Of a DNA stretch of 64,000 nucleotides, positions 57,146 to 64,000 are shown in pieces. The position numbers and the translations under genes are program-made. The notes beneath the pieces were generated by a model. That model made no database searches. It was given only the letters and a program-made list of their open reading frames with translations, and had not been told where the DNA came from. This DNA comes from Incurvaria masculella (lineage: Eukaryota > Arthropoda > Insecta > Lepidoptera > Incurvariidae): positions 16,019,001 through 16,083,000 of the forward strand of contig OX335652.1 of NCBI GenBank assembly GCA_946894095.1. The letters are read 5' to 3'. Position 1 is the stretch's first letter. Every line of letters begins with the position of its first letter.

Positions 57146-57360
57146 CCCTTCGTGTGCGAGTCTGAGGCTGAGATAAATAGTCGTAACAGAAACTAAGACT
57201 AACGAAAAGTAGTACTTTGTGACGTCACTTTGACACATTTTGTATGGACAAAATATCAAAGTAATGCAAATTGACGTCACAAAGTACTACTTTTCGTTAG
57301 TCTTAGTTTCTGTTACGACTATTTATCTCAACCTGAATCGCACTTGGCCGGTTTTTTTTC
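57146..57360 (+). repeat. GGTTCCGT-type repeat end split by a MITE
   Basis: AACCCTTCGTGTGCGAGTCTGA precedes, and TGAATCGCACTTGGCCGGTTT follows, a 168-bp foldback. Joined, they give the usual CGAGTCCGACTCGCACTTGGCC end of this repeat, so TGA was duplicated on insertion. Confidence 0.75.
57166..57333. mobile_element. 168-bp foldback MITE, copy 2
   Basis: GGCTGAGATAAATAGTCGTA at the left mirrors TACGACTATTTATCTCAACC at the right. Arms are about 70 bp. The same length and sequence class as the copy at 40101-40268. Flanking TGA on both sides suggests a 3-bp target duplication. Confidence 0.8.
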
Positions 57361-57884
57361 TCGCTGCTACAGTGAGACGTTTTTGTCTAACTCGTGTCTA
57401 CGCTGTCGGCATGCGAATGCATTTCGATCTCAACTCCCGTCCTTCCACAAAACGTTTTTCGTATAAAGAAAATATTACGCCTTCAACGCCGGGTAGATGC
57501 TCGGAAATCTCAATGGAACGGCGTGTGTACCAAAAACTAAGGAAAGAGATTGGATTCGTTTTGGCTAAGAGGAAATTGACACTGAATTGACAGTTCTCTA
57601 CGTTATCTTTCAACTTAAAAATCACTTATCAGATTTGGATGTGATTTTTATCTAATTATAATAAGCTTATTTTTTTTTATAATAATTGGGTTAATTACCG
57701 TAACGCTGGACCACCATAGGAATGTGATCAGTGATGAGAAAAATTGGAAGAACAGACTATTTTTCGTCGTTTGTCAAATCATTTCCAAACCTACTACTGA
57801 TTTAAGTTTGTAGATTTAAGCCCGCCAGGGTTGGTACCTCTACATTGAACTAGTAAAGCGGCATATCAAAGCGATAATGATAAA

Positions 57885-58170
57885 AAAAACCGGCTAAGTG
57901 TGAGTCGAATTCGCACACGAAGGGTTCCGTACCATCGTATAAGATTAAACACAAAAAAATCACGTTTCTTGTAGGGCTCCATACCTACGCTTTAATTTCA
58001 ATATAATTTTATTTAATACGTTTTTTTGTTCGCACTTTGGGACAATTTAAACCGTCTAACTAATACGGTTTATGAGATACAGCCGTGTGACAGACAGAGG
58101 GACGGCCGGACGGAGAGCGAAGGCTTAGTAATAGGGTCCCGTTGGCACCCTTTGGGTACGGAACCTTAAA
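57885..58170 (-). repeat. GGTTCCGT-type dispersed repeat
   Basis: Minus-orientation copy: AACCGGCTAAGTGTGAGTCGAA at the left, GGAGAGCGAAGGCTTAGTAATAGG and CCCTTTGGGTACGGAACC at the right. Confidence 0.65.
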
Positions 58171-58174
58171 AAGG

Positions 58175-58790
58175 ACGGGTCCTTCCAGGCATGGCATAAA
58201 CTTCCTCTGGAAATGCAGTGCAGAAACCTAGAAGTGATGCCAGCCATGGCCGAGGTCAGATCATTCTACAAAACATGTACCAATGCCATCGGTTTCGAAA
58301 CTCACCAAGTAATCACTTATGAGAACTAATAATAACGTAATGGATCGGTATGTAAAACACACAATAAATAAACTCACGCACAACACAATATATGTCAAGT
58401 AAAATTCCGTTGAAAAAACGTTGAAATTAGCGTGAGATCTTCATGCATTTTAGTGTCTTACGTCTTTCGTCGACCCATACTGACATGCAAAGTAAATTCT
58501 GCTCTTTTCCTAAAAATATATGTGACCTTGATTTACCTGAATATGAATTTAAATTGAGACGCTGCGAGAAATATTTGCAGTAGACGTAATGTGGATGCAT
58601 CACTTTTCAATTTCCACCCGATATTTCTTTTCCTCCGTCACGTGTTGCCACTTTGCATCTACCAATATCTTACGGCGGCGGTGATGGTGGCAACATTGAA
58701 GATACGTTCGCATTTTTGTGTATCGCATTTCAAAGCGATTTATTTGATTCGTTTTTGCAACAAAACTCTACACCCAAGCTTAGAAAATGT
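58175..58790. other. Unassigned DNA
   Basis: A plus-strand frame near 58191-58329 (AWHKLPLEMQCRNLEVM) faintly resembles the end of a LINE ORF, but not enough to call. A 92-codon frame at 58591-58869 is not recognised. Confidence 0.3.
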
Positions 58791-58832
58791 TCATCGCCGA
58801 TTAGTCGGTTTTGGTGATTTTTTTACTTTAAA

Positions 58833-58880
58833 AGATTCCGACGAATTGAGAACCTCCTCTTTTTTTTAAGTCGATTCAAA
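58833..58880 (-). mobile_element. Diverged AACCGACTTC element terminus
   Basis: GACGAATTGAGAACCTCC followed by a T run and AAGTCGATTC is the terminus of the TTAGG-palindrome family in minus orientation. Confidence 0.5.
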
Positions 58881-58958
58881 ATGGAGCCGCTTTCCGCACA
58901 TTATTAAATATTATATATGGCTGAGAGCCGATTCCTAAATCCGGTCTGATACTATTAA

Positions 58959-59415
58959 GGTGGGCCTTCCCGCTCAACTCCCCAAACAACGTGGAAAGAA
59001 GATCACGCCCATATTTCTTCTCAGAGATCCAAAATTTTGCTCGAAATAGCTTTATGTAATCAAACTAGATGTCTGATGACCATTAACATTGTAAAATTGT
59101 GTTTGATTTCTAAGTTATAAGGTCCGAAAGTTCGAATTTTTCGTGCGTTTTATACAATAAATTTGGAGGTGGATTACTCAACGATAAAATAAAAACATCT
59201 TAAAATGATTAGGCATCAGACATAGTTTGTTTCATGAAGATTTATTATCAATTTTTAGATTTTTTACTACAGCGGTCGTGGTTTACTTTTAGCTATAAAT
59301 CGTGTCTGCGCATTGTCTGCTTTGTGAACATGTTGCATCCTCCTCATCACGGAGCCGACCAGATCGGTTTTGTACCATGCCCGTGAATGAGTTAGTCCCG
59401 CCGGGAAGGGCCACC
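58959..59415. mobile_element. TTAA MITE, copy d, 457 bp
   Basis: The left end is GGTGGGCCTTCCCGC and the right end CGGGAAGGGCCACC, with TTAA at 58955-58958 and 59416-59419. Internal sequence matches copies a-c in inverse orientation to copy b (GGAAAGAAGATCACGCCCAT at the left). Confidence 0.8.
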
Positions 59416-59826
59416 TTAAGCCGGTGCTGTTTGTAGAGACTAATGCTTCAATTGGCGTTTAGAAGTTTTTTGTGTTTTCCCAAATGCCCGCTCAGGGTTC
59501 CCAGAGGCTGGCTCGTGTCGAATTTTCCATTATAATTTTAAACTATGGGAAACGGATTGGACAACTTTTTCTGGTATATGACCAGCAGCATTTGTTACAT
59601 AAGTACTCTACCAGTCAATAACCAGGCGCTCTTGACATGGCTTAAGAAGCGTGACTTGAAATGCCTTTGTCGTTACAGCGGTATGCCAAATAATATTCAT
59701 ATACTTACTACCTCTGTAAAAAATAAGTCATAATGGACGACCTGGAGAGAACACAAAGGAAATTCTCTTTTTTAAATGGCAAGACAGTTTTTACTTCTTT
59801 ATTATAGCTTACATAACATAGCTTTT

Positions 59827-60112
59827 TAGGGTTCCGTACACAAAGGGTGAAAACGGAACCCTATTACTAAGCCTCCGCTGTCCGTCCGTCCGTCACAGGG
59901 CTGTATCTCATTAACCGTAATATGTAGATAGGCAGCTGAAATTTTTACAGAGTGTGTATTTATTTTGCCGCTTTAACAACAAATACGTAACAATTAAAAA
60001 TAATAAGAATTAAAGCGGGTCCCCATACAAAAAACGTGATTTTTGTGATTAATCTTGTTTGATGGTACGGAACCCTTGGTATGCGAGCCCGACTCGCACT
60101 TGGCCGGTTTTT
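59827..60112 (+). repeat. GGTTCCGT-type dispersed repeat, complete copy
   Basis: Runs from TTAGGGTTCCGTACACAAAG through two TCCG units and GGTACGGAACCC to GACTCGCACTTGGCCGGTTTTTT. A useful reference copy for this family. Confidence 0.75.
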
Positions 60113-60204
60113 TACCTGTGCTGACGATTTTTTTATTTATCTAGAAGTGGATTTTCCAAAATTGATTGATTTTCCACGCCCTATTACTCCAACACACCGC
60201 ATAC

Positions 60205-60455
60205 CGCCTTTTTAATTGCCGCTTCGACCATCTTTTCATCCAATCCGATGGGAGCCGGGAGTTCTTAGCCCTACCGCCTAGTAGGTATTGGGGATCTACG
60301 GTTTTACATGGATTCCGAACTTTAAATCATATCGTGGGTAATTGCACTAATCCAACTCAGAAAGTGAAAGAAAGTGGTTCACGAACAGGGTAGAGATTGA
60401 ACCCATGACCGCATGCATGGAAAGCACGACCTGCCCCTGAGCCACGAACCGCTTA
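60205..60455 (-). mobile_element. SINE with tRNA-like head, minus strand
   Basis: The body segments TTGCCGCTTCGACCATC and CCTACCGCCTAGTAGG are followed by a head at 60385-60455. On the minus strand this reads TGGCTCAGGGGCAGG (box A-like) and TCATGGGTTCAATCTC (box B-like). Confidence 0.65.
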
Positions 60456-60535
60456 ACACTTATCTGCATATTTTATACCCAATCTATTTGACAAGGGCAT
60501 AAGGCAAGCAAGCTCATAGGAGGACCCTAGACACT

Positions 60536-60955
60536 AGAGCGGCTCGTAGCCTAGTGGCGCGGGACTGGCCTAGCATACCAGAGGTCTGGGTTCAATTTCC
60601 TGCCCCGACATGCGCCAGTTTCTTTCTCTTTCTAAGTTCGATAAGTGCATTTCGTCACGAATGCGAGCTGATCCATGGTGCGGAATCCATATAAAACTGT
60701 AGGTCCTCTTCTCCTACTAGGTGATAGGGTTTAAGCCCGCCCGGGTTGGTACCATCGCATTGGATGAAAAGATGGTCGAAGCGGTAATGAAAAATTGTCC
60801 GTGTTTTCCATCCAGTTCAATGTAGCCTTGCTCATAAAGGGAAGGTCCTGGAATGGCACCTAATTCATTCGGGAATATAATGTATTGGGCTAATATCATA
60901 ACGGTAGTTGTGAGGTATTAGCCATCCATGTCAGGCTGCATAAAAAAAAGCCAAC
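60536..60955 (+). mobile_element. Full-length SINE with tRNA-derived head
   Basis: The head GTAGCCTAGTGGCGCGGGAC contains box A (TRGCNNAGYGG) and GGTCTGGGTTCAATTTCC contains box B (GGTTCRANNCC), about 35 bp apart. A TTTCTTTCTCTTTCT linker follows, then the shared body (GGTGCGGAATCC, AAACTGTAGGTCC, CCCGCCCGGGTTGGTACC, GGTATTAGCCATCCATGTC) and a short A tail. It is the most complete tRNA-headed copy in the window. Confidence 0.8.
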
Positions 60956-61080
60956 GTCCCCAGGAGTGCGATTCCGAAGGCCTACTGCGCAGTGGCAACA
61001 GACCTCACCAAATGACGATGATCATTTGAAACTGTATCCAAAATGTGCACCTTTGGAATGAGTTTTTATTTTTAGAAGCA

Positions 61081-61187
61081 TCGTTAACTTCCACCACATG
61101 CGACGTGGCTTAGCGGAGTCAAGGACTGGCCGGGGAACCTGATTCGCGACAGCACCGCTCTGCGGCGGCGGCACGGCGGGGACAGCG
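61081..61187 (+). other. GC-rich exon-like block
   Basis: The block is preceded by TTTTTATTTTTAG and followed by ACAG|GTATAAG, so it looks like an exon. However, all three frames contain a stop if the whole block is used. The best remaining frame from CGGAGTCAAGG gives GVKDWPGNLIRDSTALRRRH and GGDSGTG. No family is recognised; it may be a decayed exon or an untranslated one. Confidence 0.25.
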
Positions 61188-61284
61188 GTACAGGTATAAG
61201 CGTATCATTCACGCGTTGTTTGAAATCCTACCTTCTACAACTTTCTGATTATGATATGATGGGCCGTCACCCATTGTAGAGAGT

Positions 61285-61386
61285 CAAGTAGAGCCAAGCC
61301 TGGATTTGAGTCAAGCCTAAATTGGAGTCACGCCTGGATGGACTCAAGCCTGGATTGGAGCCAAGCCTGGGTGGAACCTGGAACCT
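61285..61386. repeat. Degenerate minisatellite, GAGYCAAGCCTGGATTG unit
   Basis: About six imperfect 15-19-bp units (AGCCAAGCCTGGATTTG, AGTCAAGCCTAAATTGG, AGTCACGCCTGGATGG and so on) lie head to tail. Confidence 0.75.
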
Positions 61387-61524
61387 GAGCCAACTTCACT
61401 ATTGTACGGAGAGTACAGCAGGTCCTCCATCGGTTGGAGTAGAGCGCTGGCTCAGGACAGAAGTGGAGCCCAACCCCTCAGGTTGTACCGTACCAACCCA
61501 GATCGTCAGAAAAAAACAATAAAC

Positions 61525-62680
61525 CTTATTGCTCGATTGTAAATTTAAATAATAGTACATGCCTACTAACGTAATATTAATTCGCGTATTGTTTCATTTT
61601 GCTTATCTCGAACGCTTTCCTGTGACGAAGGTTTTATTTACATTGCCTTGTTTCTATCTTGTGGCGTTCAAACCTAGTAATGAAATTTTACCCCTTCCTG
61701 TTAACCGATTGATTTGAAATGGGGTACAAATCTTTAGTTCCGATGATAATACAATTATGCGTATTCAATAATATTGTAAATCCAAGATGGGCGTTACCAC
61801 AAATGGCGGACTATATCTATATTTTTACCCCACTTAATATGGGTACTTAATGATTTTAAAAAAAATCAAAAGTATCAAATGAAAGGGTTGGACCTACTTG
61901 TCCACCCGTATAGCGTATATTTAAGAAAACATTCTAATAAAAAATGGCGGATCATAGAGTTTAGACAGTAAATACAATTAAACTAAAATCTAGGTTGGGA
62001 CGCGTCGATTTTTTATTATCTACAGTCAACCGCTCATATCATTATATGCCTTGGGTGCATCTTCTCAAAAGACAACTTAATTATTAACTTACTTTACGCT
62101 ACTCCCCACGATTTTTTTTAGTCTCATCAAAAATAACACAAATTCGTCGTAAATTGGCGGTATGTTCAGCACACAGCGCTACTACCATTTTAAAACAATG
62201 TGTGGTCCCTGTTTTGGCATTTCCAATATAGAATCCTGTTAAAAAAATAATTAAAATCATTATTCTAATTAGAGGTGTCCTAATGGATTAGGGTTTGGAA
62301 ATGTGCATGTGCGATAACCGGTCACTTGTTGCGCTTTGCGCTAATGATAGGCACCGCCTCTTCGTGATAAGTATCGGCGTATGTTATCGTTTATTGATTT
62401 TTTTACAACAAGTAGTTTTGTTATTAAATTAAGTAATTATCTTAACAGCCAGGATTCTTTAAGATGAGCCGCGTTGCCATACATTTTTTTCTGAAATAAT
62501 TTGAAATGGTCGTAGTATTTTATTTTATAAGTTACCTATTAGTCTGTAACACACCATTTTTGTAACCGTTAATGTTTGTAATCCATGCAGTGCTCGATTC
62601 ATATAATTAAAATTTATTCGTACAAAGTTTGAAAAAAAAAATGTCCATGTACGATCCAGAACTAGGTTAAGATTATGAAC
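61525..62680. other. Unassigned AT-rich DNA
   Basis: AATGGCGGA-type motifs recur near 61800 and 61950, but no gene or clear element was found. Confidence 0.35.
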
Positions 62681-62687
62681 TAGTGTA

Positions 62688-62728
62688 TAATCTGTGGTAC
62701 AATCGTCCTTGTACCACAGATTATACCG
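62688..62728. repeat. Short perfect hairpin
   Basis: TATAATCTGTGGTACAA and its complement flank a six-base loop (TCGTCC). Confidence 0.8.
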
Positions 62729-62997
62729 TTAGATGTAGCTATGTCGAGGATTCCGCAGTGAACAGGCATGGTACTGAAGATATCCGCCGTCAATTCTCTT
62801 AACGTTCGCTTTGGAAGTCGCACAAAGTTACTTTTAATCACCAGAAAATTAACTTGCTTAGCAACTGAACAAAAAATTTAAAGTATGTATACTGTAAGGA
62901 ATGTGAAATATATGTATGTATAATCGACCGTGAAGCACGGACGGACGAGAAGCATTGAAGGCATACTGTAGTTTCTGTCTGTGAGTATATCTGGACT

Positions 62998-63362
62998 GTA
63001 TATATTTTCATGTAACTGGATGTGGATAGCCAAGGGTACACCCACCGTCATGATAAGTTCAACATAAAGGTTTAGAGCGAATTGTTTTCTAAACTCAGAA
63101 AAGCCGGGTCACTCCGTACATAATACGAAGAAGTCCGAACAGAGACGCGACATATTGGCGGCGTTCGAAAATAGAGTTAGAGTTGTTTACAATTCAGGCC
63201 GCGATTGATACTGGCTGTGGTCCAGATTTCATGTAAAACCGTTAACCCCCACCAACACAAAACCGCATTGAATGAGAGAGAGAGTCGACCCGGTAATGAT
63301 AATTGTCCGTCCGAAGACAAATATCATGACAGTAGTATATGGTATTAGACATCCATATCCCT
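62998..63362. mobile_element. SINE fragments in both orientations
   Basis: 62998-63060 has the tail in minus orientation (ATGTAACTGGATGTGGATAG). 63218-63362 has a decayed body in plus orientation ending GGTATTAGACATCCATATCC. Both are heavily diverged. Confidence 0.45.
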
Positions 63363-63364
63363 TT

Positions 63365-63570
63365 TTGTTCCCCAACAGAACCCTATGACTAAGCCTCCGC
63401 TGTCCGCCCGTCTATCACAGTGCTGTATCTCATGAACCGTAATATGTAAGCAGCAAACATTTTCACACACAACAAAATTACAAACAAAAAAACGTGATTT
63501 TTTTTGTTAAATCTTGTACTATGGTCCGGAACCCTTCGTGTACGAGTGCGACTCGCACTTGGCCGGTTTT
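63365..63570 (+). repeat. GGTTCCGT-type dispersed repeat
   Basis: CCCTATGACTAAGCCTCCGC, CATGAACCGTAATATGTAAG and GGTCCGGAACCCTTCGTGTA, ending GCGACTCGCACTTGGCCGG. The initial GGGTTCCGTACC is decayed. Confidence 0.65.
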
Positions 63571-64000
63571 TAAATGAAACACTGAAATGGTTGGCTGTGC
63601 CGGGATTTCTTAAATCCACCTCACTTCCCAGAACTACGCTCAGTTATTGCAGATCTATCGAACTTATTTGAATTACACGTAGAACATCCCAAATTGTAGG
63701 TATTAGAAAAGGTAATCGCTGGCAGATAGCGGCATAGAAATGAAATTGAGAAACAATTCGTTCAAAAGTCTGTGCTCTGATTCTCTGCAGTGGTCCGGAT
63801 GTAGGTTGGATGGGCAGGAATAACATGTCAAATATGAGCAAAAAATATTTTTTTTGTAAGTCCCAACGTTTGTCCTATAGTAAATGTAATATTCTGGAAA
63901 TATTAGCAAAAAAAAAAAGATATTTCGGTTATCTTCTAAATTATTTCTTTTTTATTGTTGTATTTCTTCTGGCGACTTTGCACACTTAATCTGAGATTCA

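Noticed and set aside
58191..58330. LINE ORF C-terminus
   Set aside because: AWHKLPLEMQCR is only faintly like the usual W-SLP motif, and no other RT motif is nearby.
60536..60610. A functional tRNA gene
   Set aside because: Box A and box B are present, but the cloverleaf cannot be completed and the sequence runs into a SINE body.

Overview
The window is animal nuclear DNA, most likely from a moth or butterfly. It is AT-rich, its two genes have introns with GT..AG borders, and most of it is dispersed repeats. Lepidoptera is inferred from the repeat style (units beginning AACCGACTTCAAA, abundant foldback elements, TTAGG tracts) and from insect-like proteins. The species cannot be told.

Two protein-coding genes are well supported. 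On the minus strand, 12672..6234, four coding exons with matching phases encode an organic-cation-transporter-like SLC22 protein of about 490 residues. A GC-rich block at 27222..27610 ends in a minus-strand splice donor and may be its untranslated first exon. On the plus strand, 32562..38862, five exons encode a complete 320-residue RPF2 homologue, a Brix-domain factor of 60S ribosome assembly, with a CACGTG box about 96 bp upstream of the start codon. The genes have unrelated functions and are probably neighbours by chance.

The rest is a dense record of transposition. 1-6 kb: hAT-like end, two copies of a palindromic element carrying TTAGG repeats, a 1.3-kb element also present in inverse orientation at 28.6-29.95 kb, 5S-headed SINEs, and an inverted pair of Penelope-type ends. 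6-12.7 kb: the transporter, with a 5'-truncated LINE in intron 1. 13-24 kb: more TTAGG-palindrome copies, one split by a TTAA-flanked MITE, and a large GAGAGG-type microsatellite. 24-32 kb: SINE pieces and foldbacks. 32.5-39 kb: RPF2, with foldbacks, LINE and Penelope remnants in its introns and a TTAA MITE 49 bp after its stop codon. 39-47.3 kb: a Penelope GIY-YIG relic, an RTE reverse transcriptase pseudogene, a 0.77-kb foldback and a dead mariner. 47.3-64 kb: mostly unassigned DNA with long-arm foldbacks, abutting TTAA MITEs, a tRNA-headed SINE and several GGTTCCGT repeats.

No rRNA or tRNA gene, CRISPR array, or bacterial-type operon was seen. The most unusual observations concern the repeats: SINEs with one body but either a 5S-like or a tRNA-like head, the TTAGG tracts inside long hairpins, and hammerhead-like motifs in Penelope ends. 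Boundaries of repeats were set by eye and may be off by several bases.
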